64,000 bases of DNA from Gordonia tangerina (GTDB lineage Bacteria; Actinomycetota; Actinomycetes; Mycobacteriales; Mycobacteriaceae), in NCBI RefSeq assembly GCF_021556435.1, contig NZ_JAKGCU010000002.1, forward strand, positions 310,001 through 374,000, given 5' to 3'. Made by a program: the position numbers and the translations under genes. This document shows positions 18,036-26,247 of this stretch, in pieces. The stretch's first letter is position 1. The number at the start of each line of letters is the position of its first letter. Under the pieces are notes generated by a model. That model worked only from the letters and a program-made list of their open reading frames with translations, did no database searches and was not told the origin of the DNA.

Positions 18036-19307
18036 TCAGAGCTTGAGGTCTCGGTCCGGGTTGTCGTCGGGTTCGGACGACGACGCGGCATCGTCGGAGG
18101 CGGCCGGCGTGATCGGTTGTGGTGGTGCCCAATCGCCGATGACCGGGGGGCCCACCAGGGGCAGGGTGCCGACGATTTCGGCACCGTTGTCGGTGGTGTG
18201 CAGATAGTGTGCGGATTTGTGCTCGGTGTTGTTGGGCCCGCGGCCGCGGCCGCCGCCATGGGGTGCGCCCATCGGAGCCGCACCCGCTCGGCTCGGACCG
18301 GCACCGACCGGCGTCGTCGTCGCGGAGGTGCCCGACGTGGGCGCAGCTGTGGGCATTGCGGCCGACAAGCGGCGAGACAGTGCCGCGGGATTCGCTCCGC
18401 TCGAGCCGCTGGACCCGCCGGCCGAAGAACCTCCCGCGCCCCCACTGCCCGCGAGTTTTGCACCACCCGCGCCGGCGGCCGCACTGCCGGGCATCATCAT
18501 CGCGGCCGGTGACACCGTGCTGCTCGACGAGTCGGGGCTGCCGAGTCCGCCACGAGTCAAGCTGTCGGGCCCATCTCCCCCGCCGCCGCCGTTGCCACTG
18601 CCCTCGCCGAGGGACAGCGGGGAGTCGCCGGCGTTCGCCGAGTCTGCCTGTGGCATGGGATCGGCAGAGGTACCGCCGCTCGGCGGGGCTGTCGGTTGCT
18701 TCGCAGACTGCGAACCGTAGTCACCCAGATCGGTGGCTGCGGCCGCCGAGGACCGCGCCGCCGCGCTGGAGCCACCACTGCTACCGGCCCCGCCGGCCGA
18801 TCCCCCGGCCCCTGTTCCGGCCAGTAGACCGTCGGCTCCGGTGGTGCCGGCCAGACCCAGGCCATCGCCGGCCGAACTCATCGGACCGTTGTAGGTTTCG
18901 GTCATCAACAGCCCCGCCCTCGTCATGGCGCCGAATGCGTCGCCCAACGGGTTCAGGAGCTCGCCCTGAAGTTCCATCAGCGATCCACGCTGGGCCTGCG
19001 AGGCCAGCAAGACCGACTGGGCGTTCACGAGCGCGTCGATGCCAGGCTGGGCGTTCGCCGCCGCGGACACGATGTCGCTGGAGATCTGCCGAGCCGCGTC
19101 CTCGCTGGAGCTCGCCGCGACCCCCTGCAGGCCGTCACCGCCGAACCGGTAGAGGTGTTGCGCCGCCTCGTGAGCTGCGGAGATGGCCTGGGCCAGCGCT
19201 TGGGCGTCGGCAGCCGCCGACTCGGGACCCATTGACTCCAGACGCGACAAGATCTGCTGAATCGCGACAAACCAATTGGTATTGCCGCCCCCGATCGCCC
19301 CCGTCAT
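18036..19307 (-). CDS. ESX-type secreted protein with Gly/Ser/Ala-rich tail (PPE/EspB-like architecture)
   Basis: A 423-residue protein whose first 145 residues are helical with few charges (NWFVAIQQILSRLESMG, then a long Ala-rich helix pair), like the WXG/PPE fold of type VII secretion substrates. Residues about 145-360 are low-complexity Gly, Ser, Ala, Pro and Thr; the last 60 contain HYLHTTDNGAEIVGTLPLVG and an acidic end. No signal peptide is visible. I do not see a canonical YxxxD/E export motif. A GGAGGGG Shine-Dalgarno precedes ATG 19305-19307. It diverges from a helical protein and a DUF3558 lipoprotein, a pairing common in actinobacterial ESX-linked loci. Function unknown. Confidence 0.6.
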   Translation of the reverse strand: MTGAIGGGNTNWFVAIQQILSRLESMGPESAAADAQALAQAISAAHEAAQHLYRFGGDGLQGVAASSSEDAARQISSDIVSAAANAQPGIDALVNAQSVLLASQAQRGSLMELQGELLNPLGDAFGAMTRAGLLMTETYNGPMSSAGDGLGLAGTTGADGLLAGTGAGGSAGGAGSSGGSSAAARSSAAAATDLGDYGSQSAKQPTAPPSGGTSADPMPQADSANAGDSPLSLGEGSGNGGGGGDGPDSLTRGGLGSPDSSSSTVSPAAMMMPGSAAAGAGGAKLAGSGGAGGSSAGGSSGSSGANPAALSRRLSAAMPTAAPTSGTSATTTPVGAGPSRAGAAPMGAPHGGGRGRGPNNTEHKSAHYLHTTDNGAEIVGTLPLVGPPVIGDWAPPQPITPAASDDAASSSEPDDNPDRDLKL

Positions 19308-19468
19308 CGCCCCTCCGTCCCCGACTCGACCCACGGACATCCGTGCCACCGGATCTGGCCCGCTATGCTACAGACACTTGGAGCGGATCACGCCACACCG
19401 CTCGCAAGCGTTGACGCTTGGAACCACATCGGGGGTCTGTGCGTCCAAACCAACGTGGGGAGGAAACC
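19308..19468. other. Divergent promoter region of the ESX-like island
   Basis: These 161 bases separate the secreted-protein gene from the helical-protein gene. CAAGCG (19405-19410) and CGCTTG (19415-19420) form a 6-bp inverted repeat around TTGA; it could be an operator. GGGGAGGAA just before 19469 is the ribosome site of the plus-strand gene. Confidence 0.4.
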
Positions 19469-19894
19469 GTGAGCGGCGGACAAAAGGCGTCCGACTATGT
19501 CCTGGAACCCTGTGTCGCGATGCCCGAGATCACAGCAGCACCGGATCAACGGGACTGGGGGCAGGCAGTTGATGGCATCGGCGTGCTTTCCGAAGAAGGA
19601 AAGTGGAAAGCGCGCGCTGCAGACGCACGGAAGGCGGCCGCAGCGCTTGACGATTGTTTGGCTCGCATCTCGCCGATTCTCAAGGTGAGTTACCTAGGCG
19701 AAGGATGCAGCGAAGGCGCTGCCTTGCGCACGCGTGTCCTCGAAACCCTTGGAGACACCAGCGGCTGGAGCAACGCCTTGAAGGTGCAGATTCAGCAACT
19801 CGAAGCACTCGCGGAGAAATGCGAGAACGCAGCTATCCAAATATCAGCGACGGATCAGTCCTCAATGACACAGTTCCCGGGCACGGCGAGTTGA
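19469..19894 (+). CDS. Small helical protein, possible ESX-associated partner
   Basis: A 141-residue protein of no family I recognise. It begins at GTG 19469 after a GGGGAGGAAACC ribosome site. It is mostly helical, with Cys15, Cys63, Cys80 and Cys118, and a region around GWSNALKVQIQQLEALAEKC that resembles the second helix of WXG100-like hairpins. No signal peptide or membrane helix is seen. The stop is 22 bases before the lipoprotein ATG. Base composition drops here relative to the flanks. It could be secreted by a type VII system or serve the neighbouring lipoprotein. Confidence 0.55.
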   Translation: MSGGQKASDYVLEPCVAMPEITAAPDQRDWGQAVDGIGVLSEEGKWKARAADARKAAAALDDCLARISPILKVSYLGEGCSEGAALRTRVLETLGDTSGWSNALKVQIQQLEALAEKCENAAIQISATDQSSMTQFPGTAS

Positions 19895-19916
19895 CTTGAA
19901 CTACCTCACTGCGCGT

Positions 19917-20522
19917 ATGAAGCGATGCTCGATCCCTGCAGTCGCTTTGGCACTTTCGGCATGCACAGCTAGCGGGCCAGCGACAGAACAACCGTCGATG
20001 ACGCTTCACAGTTCAGCTATAAGGCAGACCGACGAAGCTGGAAACGCCCTACCGTTCGAAAACACGTATCCAAAGCGCTGGAATGCTTCCAACGACGGCA
20101 CGCCATACGAGCCCTGTACTGCCGTCGATCGCGAAGTTGCGGCTGAAATAGGACTTGACTTTTCAACGTCGAAAGACGCTGCCAGTGTTTCAGGCCAAAC
20201 CCTGAGAGGGTGCCGGTGGCAATACATTGACGAAGATGTCAGCGGATGGCGCGCGAATCAAGTTATCGGAGACTTCGAGAGTCTAGAGTCCTACAAGGCA
20301 ATGAACGAAGTATTCACTTGGCTGCCAGAGATCCAGATCGACGGTCGGCGGGTCGGAGTGGCGCACCAGAATGACTTCAGCTGCTTCACATATGTCCAAT
20401 CCGGAGGATCTGGAGTAGTGACTGAAGCATTGTATACCGGAAACCCAAATCCCCCACTCACCGAAATCTGCCAACGCGCAATCGATCTCACCAAAGCAAC
20501 TATCGACAAAATCCCGGAGTAG
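19917..20522 (+). CDS. DUF3558-type lipoprotein
   Basis: A 201-residue exported lipoprotein. MKRCSIPAVALALSAC is a short signal with an LSAC lipobox, acylated at Cys16. Two downstream cysteine-containing segments (EPCTAVDREVAAEIG and RGCRWQY) and a late EICQRAIDL segment match the DUF3558 pattern seen in mycobacterial lipoproteins. ATG 19917 is chosen because the signal peptide is then standard; a TTG at 19896 would add seven polar residues. Hand count of 20041-20100 gives 32 G/C of 60 (53 percent), clearly below the surrounding genes, a sign of transfer or relaxed selection. Function unknown. Confidence 0.75.
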   Translation: MKRCSIPAVALALSACTASGPATEQPSMTLHSSAIRQTDEAGNALPFENTYPKRWNASNDGTPYEPCTAVDREVAAEIGLDFSTSKDAASVSGQTLRGCRWQYIDEDVSGWRANQVIGDFESLESYKAMNEVFTWLPEIQIDGRRVGVAHQNDFSCFTYVQSGGSGVVTEALYTGNPNPPLTEICQRAIDLTKATIDKIPE

Positions 20523-20533
20523 CCAGATCCGAG

Positions 20534-20570
20534 TGAGGTGAACGTGCCGGAAAACAGCACGTTCTACTCA
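20534..20570. terminator. Bidirectional hairpin between lipoprotein gene and DUF2469 gene
   Basis: GAACGTGC (20540-20547) pairs with GCACGTTC (20557-20564), and TGAG/CTCA extend the stem after a two-base mismatch. It lies between two converging genes. Confidence 0.6.
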
Positions 20571-20583
20571 GTCGCCGGGGAGG

Positions 20584-20895
20584 TCACGGTTCGTCGGGGA
20601 GGCGGAGTTCGGGCTTCTCGAGTTCCTCGATGTTGACGTCCTTGAAGGTGATGACGCGGACCTGCTTGACGAAGCGGGCGGGGCGGTACATGTCCCAGAC
20701 CCAAGCGTCGGACATGCGGAGCTCGAAGTAGATCTCGCCCTCGGTGTTGCGCGGGACCAGGTCTACGGAGTTGGCGAGGTAGAAGCGCCGTTCGGTCTCG
20801 ACCACGTAGGTGAACTGTCCGACGATGTCCTTGTACTCCCGATACAAGGAGAGTTCCATCTCGGTTTCGTACTTCTCGAGATCCTCAGCACTCAT
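20584..20895 (-). CDS. DUF2469 family protein
   Basis: A 103-residue protein conserved across actinobacteria next to rnhB (Rv2901c in M. tuberculosis). The sequence begins [20 protein letters not shown] and continues with [17 protein letters not shown] and aromatic-rich [16 protein letters not shown]. It is soluble, acidic, with no signal peptide. Its start overlaps the end of rnhB by 11 bases, so it is co-translated. No biochemical role is known. Confidence 0.9.
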   Translation of the reverse strand: MSAEDLEKYETEMELSLYREYKDIVGQFTYVVETERRFYLANSVDLVPRNTEGEIYFELRMSDAWVWDMYRPARFVKQVRVITFKDVNIEELEKPELRLPDEP

Positions 20896-21577
20896 TCGTC
20901 AAGCCTATCGTGGTCGGGTCGGGGTCGGAGGTCACGCGGGAGGCGACATTCCGGTAGGACATTCGGTGTTGCTGCGACGGCCCGTGACGGTCGAGGCAGG
21001 CCATGTGATGTGCGGTGCTGTAGCCCTTGTGGACGGCGAAATCGTAGCCGGGCAGGTCCTGATCCATCGCCACCATCAGCCGGTCGCGCGTCACCTTCGC
21101 GATGATGCTCGCGGCGGCGATGCAGGCGGCGGCACCGTCCCCGCCGATCACCGGCAGCGACGGAACGGTCAGTCCTGGCACGACGAAACCGTCGGACAAC
21201 ACATAACCCGGGGTCACATCCAGGCCGGCGATGGCCCGCCGCATGCCCTCGATGTTGGCGACATGGATGCCGATGCGGTCGATCTCGGCCGCGGGGATCA
21301 CCACCGCATGCCAACTCAACGCGTACTTCGTGACCGCCTTGTAGAGCTGCTCGCGCGTGGCCTCGGTCAGTCGCTTGGAGTCGTCGAGATCGGCGAGCGA
21401 GGCCAGCTGCGTGGGCTTGAGTACACACGCGGCGACCACCAGCGGCCCGGCACAGGCGCCGCGGCCTGCCTCATCGACCCCGGCGACAGGTCCGAGCCCG
21501 TTGCGGTGCAGCGCGAACTCGTAGGTACGCAGACTCGCTGCCCGTCGGATCGGGAATCTCGGCGGCCACCGGCTCAT
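20885..21577 (-). CDS. rnhB: Ribonuclease HII
   Basis: Cuts 5' to ribonucleotides embedded in DNA. The 230-residue protein carries the Asp35-Glu36 catalytic pair in AGVDEAGRG, the DDSKRLT block and the third carboxylate region, and ends with HKGYSTAHH. Start [12 protein letters not shown] is preferred to a Met five codons upstream because no conservation precedes it. It lies 30 bases after lepB and overlaps DUF2469. Same order as Rv2903c-Rv2902c-Rv2901c. Confidence 0.93.
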   Translation of the reverse strand: MSRWPPRFPIRRAASLRTYEFALHRNGLGPVAGVDEAGRGACAGPLVVAACVLKPTQLASLADLDDSKRLTEATREQLYKAVTKYALSWHAVVIPAAEIDRIGIHVANIEGMRRAIAGLDVTPGYVLSDGFVVPGLTVPSLPVIGGDGAAACIAAASIIAKVTRDRLMVAMDQDLPGYDFAVHKGYSTAHHMACLDRHGPSQQHRMSYRNVASRVTSDPDPTTIGLTNEC

Positions 21578-21607
21578 CGGTCGGGCTCCCACATCACAGG
21601 TCAGCTC

Positions 21608-22492
21608 TCATGACTGCGGGTTGTCCGAGGACACACCACCGATCCTCGAGAAGGGATAGATGATGAACTGCACCTTGCCGCGAATGTCACTGACCGGCAC
21701 CGTGCCCTGGTACTCGTCCTCCATGTGGAACCGGGAGTCCGCCGAGTTCGCGCGGTTGTCGCCCATCACCCACACGTTGCCATCGGGCACCTTGACGGGA
21801 CCGAAATCCGGCCCGAAGCACGCATTGGGCTGACCGTTCGGATTCGCCGCGAACTCGTTGCCGGCCGCCACGTCTTGGGCCTGCAGCGACTTGTCTACGT
21901 AGGGCTCGTCGAGTGGCTTACCGTCGACGGTGACACCCACGTTGTCGGAGTTGCGGCACTCGACGGTCTGCCCGCCGGTGGCGATCACCCGCTTGACGAG
22001 GTTGTTCTCGTCCGGCGGCGCGAAGCCGAACCACGACAGTCCGTCCTGGATCTTGTGCACCACCGCGTTGTCCGACCGCGGCGAGAGCCACGCCCCGTCC
22101 CAGGATTCGGTCGGAGCCTTGAACACCACCACGTCACCGGGTTCCGGCTCGCCGAATCGATACGACAGCTTGTCGATGACGATCCGGTCGTTGGTGCACC
22201 CTGTACAGCCATGCAACGTCGGTTCCATCGATTCCGACGGAATCACGTACTGCCGTCCGACGAAGGTCTGCAGCAACCAGGTCAACAGCAGCACACAGCC
22301 GATGATGATGACGGCTTCACGCAGAAGCGAGCCACGCTTCTCCGGCTTGTCCTTCTTGCTGCGCCACGGACGCTCGTCGGGGTGCTCGCCGTCGTCATCC
22401 CAGCCGTAGTCCTCAGGACGCGAGGACGAATCGGCAGACGACCGCTGCGCATCGGGGTCGGGTTCGTTACCGGCGGAGTGAGAGTCGGCCAC
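21608..22492 (-). CDS. lepB: Signal peptidase I
   Basis: Membrane serine protease that removes Sec and Tat signal peptides outside the cell. The 294-residue protein has a 55-residue acidic cytoplasmic tail, one membrane helix (about 58-77), the nucleophile Ser88 in PSESMEPTL and the general base Lys167 in LVKRVIA, plus the GDNRANSADSR box. HGCTGCTND near the active site holds a Cys pair not present in the E. coli enzyme. It follows rplS by 18 bases. Confidence 0.95.
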   Translation of the reverse strand: MADSHSAGNEPDPDAQRSSADSSSRPEDYGWDDDGEHPDERPWRSKKDKPEKRGSLLREAVIIIGCVLLLTWLLQTFVGRQYVIPSESMEPTLHGCTGCTNDRIVIDKLSYRFGEPEPGDVVVFKAPTESWDGAWLSPRSDNAVVHKIQDGLSWFGFAPPDENNLVKRVIATGGQTVECRNSDNVGVTVDGKPLDEPYVDKSLQAQDVAAGNEFAANPNGQPNACFGPDFGPVKVPDGNVWVMGDNRANSADSRFHMEDEYQGTVPVSDIRGKVQFIIYPFSRIGGVSSDNPQS

Positions 22493-22510
22493 GTCGTCAG
22501 GGTAGACGGG

Positions 22511-22852
22511 TCAGCGCTTTTCCTTGATCTTGGCTGCCTTGCCGCGCAGATCGCGCAGGTAGTACAGCTTGGCGCGACGGACGTCACCGCGGGTGACGAC
22601 GTCGATCTTGGCCAGGTTCGGGCTGTGCACCGGGAAGGTGCGCTCAACGCCGACGCCGAAGGACACCTTGCGCACGGTGAAGGTCTCGCGAACGCCGCCA
22701 CCCTGGCGACGGATCACGACACCCTTGAACACCTGGACACGTTCCTTGGAGCCCTCGATGACCTTGACGTGGACGTCAAGGGTGTCGCCGGGGCCGAATT
22801 CGGGGATGTCGTCGCGGAGCGACTGCTTGTCGAGGAAGTCGAGGGTGTTCAT
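22511..22852 (-). CDS. rplS: 50S ribosomal protein L19
   Basis: L19 sits at the subunit interface and forms bridges with the 30S subunit. The 113-residue protein starts [19 protein letters not shown] and contains [19 protein letters not shown] and [10 protein letters not shown], all standard. It precedes lepB-rnhB-DUF2469 and is separated from the rimM-trmD pair with which it is often clustered by a membrane protein and a four-gene cassette (22932-26153). Confidence 0.97.
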   Translation of the reverse strand: MNTLDFLDKQSLRDDIPEFGPGDTLDVHVKVIEGSKERVQVFKGVVIRRQGGGVRETFTVRKVSFGVGVERTFPVHSPNLAKIDVVTRGDVRRAKLYYLRDLRGKAAKIKEKR

Positions 22853-22931
22853 CGTGGTTGATCCAATCTGGCGTATGCGCTGAACAGAGGAACCTGGCGG
22901 CCCCGCACATGTACCCCCGACAGGTCGGGAA

Positions 22932-23921
22932 TCATCTGTGAGGTTCGACCGGTTCGTGCTCCGAGTCGTTGGGTGCGCCCGGATCAGGTCCGTCCGGAGC
23001 TCTCCTCCGAGTCGAGACATCGTCTCCAGGCAACCCGACTATTGTGCCAGAGATACCCCGGTGGGGCGAAATCGCCGGTGGCGGCGGTGCCGGATGAACT
23101 GTCTGATTCAACCGGTCTTCGGTGGCCGCGCGCACGTGTGGCAGCACATCGGGCGTGCCGGCGATGAGATCCTGCACCAGGATCTTGGCTCGGACAAACG
23201 GTCGGCGCAAGGTGCGTTCGCGGGCAATGGCTCGCTCGAGCTTGCGGGTCCGGGACAGATACCGCCAACGCGCCCACGGCGAGGTCGGTCGCGCCAGGCG
23301 CAACACCCCGACGATCAGCAGCGGCCAGGCGAACACTCCGATGACCCCGGTCCACACCTTTCCCTTGAGAACGACGAGCGCCGCCAACGCGAGATTCAGC
23401 GTGGCCGCCGCGACGTCGACGACGGCGGTTCGACCGACCCGCAGATCATCGAGAGCATCGAAATAGAGATCCAAGGGCCGGAAGCCCAGCAGGATCATGC
23501 CGGTCGCGGCCAGCGCGATGAAGACCGCGTCGACCGATGTGCGTCCCTCGTGTGACCAGTACACATCGCGCAGATAAAAGATCAGTGCGAACTCGTCGAG
23601 GATCAGGGCGGCGCCGACACCGAACAGCCCCGCCAACACCGTCATCACCGCTTGATCGCCACTGACTGCGAACGCGATCAGTCCGAGCCCCGACAGCAAT
23701 GTCAGCACCACACCGAACACCATGTGATGGATGTGGGTATCGCCGGCGGTCACGTTCGAGAACCACCACCGCACGTCGGCGCGGATCAGGCGAACACTGA
23801 TCCGAATCCCCACGAACCCGACGATCAGCCCGAAGAAGAACACCAGCAGGGGCAGCCGCCCACGATCGATGATGTCGTGGTTCAGCCAGTCCGAGGCCCC
23901 TCGGGTGAGCCAATCGTGCAC
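22932..23921 (-). CDS. Conserved actinobacterial integral membrane protein
   Basis: A 329-residue protein with about six hydrophobic segments between residues 20 and 215, followed by a basic cytoplasmic region and a disordered Pro-rich C-terminus of about 70 residues. [14 protein letters not shown] block after the first helices is striking and could bind metal. No named family comes to mind. It starts 10 bases after the stop of the four-gene cassette and may be the cassette's last member or an independent gene. Confidence 0.6.
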   Translation of the reverse strand: MHDWLTRGASDWLNHDIIDRGRLPLLVFFFGLIVGFVGIRISVRLIRADVRWWFSNVTAGDTHIHHMVFGVVLTLLSGLGLIAFAVSGDQAVMTVLAGLFGVGAALILDEFALIFYLRDVYWSHEGRTSVDAVFIALAATGMILLGFRPLDLYFDALDDLRVGRTAVVDVAAATLNLALAALVVLKGKVWTGVIGVFAWPLLIVGVLRLARPTSPWARWRYLSRTRKLERAIARERTLRRPFVRAKILVQDLIAGTPDVLPHVRAATEDRLNQTVHPAPPPPAISPHRGISGTIVGLPGDDVSTRRRAPDGPDPGAPNDSEHEPVEPHR

Positions 23922-23930
23922 ATGCCCAGG

Positions 23931-24374
23931 CTAGCCCGCATAGCGGATCAGCACGCTGCGCACGGCGGCCGGACCGCGGCAGGCCACAGCCGCCTCGTAG
24001 GTGGCATCGCGCAGCCGATCACGAGCGGGTCGACCACCCCGATCCGCACCGATCACGTGCGCGACGCAGTTGAGCGCCCGCGCCTGGAAGAACGCTCGCT
24101 CCCGCGCCGCCTGGTCCCCTCGCCGCCGTGCGGCGAAGGCACGTTGCTCGTACTGCGAGAGCAGGCTGTTGATCTGGAGCGCACTGCTCGGCGCCACCGA
24201 CCCGCGTTCCTTGAGTTCGGTGAGAGCCGCGGTCACCTCGGTGTCGTCGCCCGTATCGACGGCCGACATCACCGTGATGGCCAGAGAATACAAGCACGGT
24301 GAGAGGTCGTCGGCTCCGACGCGATCCACCAGGTCGGCAAGTCCCGCGTCCAGGCGGTCGACGCGGTGACTCAC
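23931..24374 (-). CDS. Small protein of unknown function, last gene of the T7SS-like cassette
   Basis: A 147-residue protein, soluble and mainly helical (VSHRVDRLDAGLADLVDRV, then SPCLYSLAITVMSAVDTG and SLLSQYEQRAFAARRRG). Cysteines are at CLYSL, NCVAH and ACRGP. No signal peptide or family signature is visible. The start is GTG, overlapping the stop of the preceding gene by GTGA, so the two are made together. In toxin loci this position is often the immunity gene; here that is only a hypothesis from position. Confidence 0.55.
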   Translation of the reverse strand: MSHRVDRLDAGLADLVDRVGADDLSPCLYSLAITVMSAVDTGDDTEVTAALTELKERGSVAPSSALQINSLLSQYEQRAFAARRRGDQAARERAFFQARALNCVAHVIGADRGGRPARDRLRDATYEAAVACRGPAAVRSVLIRYAG

Positions 24375-25420
24375 GGTTGGTCCAGCTGCGAATCGTCGGC
24401 GAAGTCCGATCCGACGTCGTCGGAGCCATGCGCGTCTGGTGCGAACAGTTGGGTGTCCGTGTCGGCCAGGGACGCCACGGTCGCAGCATCCATGGGGGTC
24501 GCGGCGGCGATCGCCTGGCACCGGATGCCGTGGCGGGCCATGTGGTCGACGATGGCGAGCTCGGCGGCCTGCCCGTCACCGACCAGAGTCTCGGCCGCGC
24601 CGATGCCGACTCCGTCGCGCTCGTAGGGATAGCACTCGTCAGTACCGACGACGAGTGTGCGGGCTCCGTCGGGACCGCGGCCGACGCCGACCGCCATCCG
24701 AACCGAACCGGTCACCGACGCCGGTAGCGCCGATTGCAGTGCCGCTGCGCGTCGCTGCAACCATTCGGCATCGGTCACGCTCATCTCCGAGGACTCGGCG
24801 CCGGCCGCGGCGGCGTGTGACCCCGCGAGCACCCCGGCCCCAGCGGCGATCGGCCCCAGCGCGGAGAACGGCATCATGCCGCTGGTGGCGGCGGGCGGGT
24901 GATCCCCACCGTGACGGCCGGCATCGGTCGCCTGGTCGGTGTAATCGTCGCCCGCCGCGGTCAGCGCCATCCGCCCGGCACCGGCCGCCACCACTCGCGC
25001 GGAATCGTCGCCGAGTGACGCCATCAGGTCCCCGCGCAACCGTTCACGATCGGCGACCGATGCGATCACCGTCATGTCGTTGTGCGTGGTGACCGTGGCT
25101 GCCGCGTAACGCTCCAGCGAGTCGGCGGCAGACTGCAGGCGCTCGGCGGTGCGGGCGAGCGCGGAGTCCGAGGAGGCCACGATGTCCCGATACCCCGCGT
25201 CGAGCCCTTCCCGGAACTGTCCGGACCCGCCCGAGCCTCGCCGATGGGCTGCATCCAGTTCGGCCACGACGGCGGCGAGCCGGGTTGCCAACCGGCGGCA
25301 GCGTGCTGCGGACTCGTACAGCGTCGCCACGTCGGCGGTCGGCCACCGACCGGGGGCGAGTTCGTCGGCCAGCGCCCGGATCTCCGGCGGTACCGGGAGC
25401 GCTACGACCCCGACGGTCAC
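24371..25420 (-). CDS. WXG-like N-terminus with deaminase-resembling C-terminal region (putative T7SS effector)
   Basis: A 349-residue protein. Residues 1-110 are helical with Trp26 in GRWPTADVATLYESAARCRR and long Ala/Leu helices (LAAVVAELDAAHRRG), as in the N-termini of type VII secreted toxins such as CpnT. A small-residue stretch at about 180-210 could be a linker. Residues 217-310 form a compact domain with VVGTDECYPYERDGVG and GDGQAAELAIVDHMARHG; Ala286-Glu287 with a downstream Cys301 vaguely recall the (H/C)AE and Cys parts of nucleic-acid deaminase toxins, but no PCxxC follows. Enzymatic activity is therefore doubtful. Its start overlaps the EspC-like gene and its stop overlaps a small gene. 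Confidence 0.5.
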   Translation of the reverse strand: MTVGVVALPVPPEIRALADELAPGRWPTADVATLYESAARCRRLATRLAAVVAELDAAHRRGSGGSGQFREGLDAGYRDIVASSDSALARTAERLQSAADSLERYAAATVTTHNDMTVIASVADRERLRGDLMASLGDDSARVVAAGAGRMALTAAGDDYTDQATDAGRHGGDHPPAATSGMMPFSALGPIAAGAGVLAGSHAAAAGAESSEMSVTDAEWLQRRAAALQSALPASVTGSVRMAVGVGRGPDGARTLVVGTDECYPYERDGVGIGAAETLVGDGQAAELAIVDHMARHGIRCQAIAAATPMDAATVASLADTDTQLFAPDAHGSDDVGSDFADDSQLDQP

Positions 25421-25824
25421 CGGGATTCCTTGGTGAGCCTCAGCGCGACATCGTGATCGGCGGCGTCGAGTTCACCGATGCCGCGGCGGATCAAATTTCG
25501 GTGACGTTCCAGCTCGGCGGCCGCCGATGCGGCCGCCCCCCGGATCTCGTGGGCCCGCGGTGCGAAGCCGGAGCGAAACGCCCGTGCGCCCTCGTCGACG
25601 CCGATCGCGGCATCGGCATCCCCGAGCACCGCATCGAGCTCATCCAGCAGACGGTCGACGTCCCGGTGGACAGCGCCCACCTGCTCGGCCAACTCGGTCA
25701 GCTCCGTGAGGTCGGCGTGAAGCCGGTTACCGCCGAATCCCGCGGCCGTTGCCTCGGTCATGTCTGCTGCCTCGGTCATGTCTGCTGCCTCGGTCATGTC
25801 TGCTCCCCCGTCTGTCGCATTCAT
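25417..25824 (-). CDS. EspC-like (DUF2580) T7SS-associated protein with N-terminal MTEAAD repeats
   Basis: A 135-residue helical-hairpin protein resembling the ESX EspC/DUF2580 family: HADLTELTELAEQVGAVHRD, a central GVDEGARAFRSGFAPRAHEIRG, and a second helix ELERHRNLIRRGIGELDAADHD. A clear Y-based export signal is not seen. The N-terminus has three Met-Thr-Glu-Ala units (two full MTEAAD plus MTEATA) encoded by three perfect 18-bp repeats, each with a possible ATG. The start overlaps the YbaB-like gene (ATGA). Likely partner or substrate of a type VII system. Confidence 0.6.
   Translation of the reverse strand: MNATDGGADMTEAADMTEAADMTEATAAGFGGNRLHADLTELTELAEQVGAVHRDVDRLLDELDAVLGDADAAIGVDEGARAFRSGFAPRAHEIRGAAASAAAELERHRNLIRRGIGELDAADHDVALRLTKESR
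25751..25804. repeat. Three tandem 18-bp repeats inside the EspC-like gene
   Basis: GCCTCGGTCATGTCTGCT occurs three times without change at 25751-25768, 25769-25786 and 25787-25804. On the coding strand each unit carries ATG-ACC-GAG-GC, so slippage would add or remove six residues and an alternative start without a frameshift. Confidence 0.9.
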
Positions 25825-26153
25825 CGCCGACGATCCTCGCCGATCTCGGCATAGCCCGGTGATGGTTGGACGGCCGCGGACAGGATCTGGTTCCGCTGAT
25901 CGTGCAGACGCTGGTCGGCCTCACTGACGAGCGAGGTGATCTGCGCCGACAATTGCTCGGCCCGGTACCGACGCATGGCGCGCGGATCGATGCTCAGATC
26001 CACCAACAGCCCGCGGGCGTCGACGGTGACCGACACCAACTTGTCGGCGCTCGTCGCGTGCGCCGTCACCCGTGCGACCGCCTCGCTCACACGGCTCAAC
26101 TCGGCACGCTGACGTTCGAGTTCGTCGAGCATGGCCGACCATCGATCAGACAT
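25821..26153 (-). CDS. YbaB/EbfC-like protein (EspL-like)
   Basis: A 110-residue protein of the YbaB fold. It has an N-terminal helix (MLDELERQRAELSRVSEAVARV), a sheet (KLVSVTVDARGLLVDLSI) and a C-terminal helix (LSAQITSLVSEADQRLHDQR). In ESX-1 loci EspL has this fold and acts as a chaperone for secreted Esp proteins, so a chaperone role is suggested by context, not shown. Start ATG 26151-26153 is preceded by a purine-rich GGGAGGGGG tract. It heads the four-gene cassette, whose genes all overlap by four bases. Upstream (26154-26247) is the trmD end. Confidence 0.65.
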   Translation of the reverse strand: MSDRWSAMLDELERQRAELSRVSEAVARVTAHATSADKLVSVTVDARGLLVDLSIDPRAMRRYRAEQLSAQITSLVSEADQRLHDQRNQILSAAVQPSPGYAEIGEDRRR

Positions 26154-26247
26154 GAGCCCCCTCCCCGGTGCGATCGATCGTATCGGCAGCATCGACGGGG
26201 CGAGAACCGCCGTCGCACTCTGCGCCGTGTGTCGACCGTCCGGCGCC

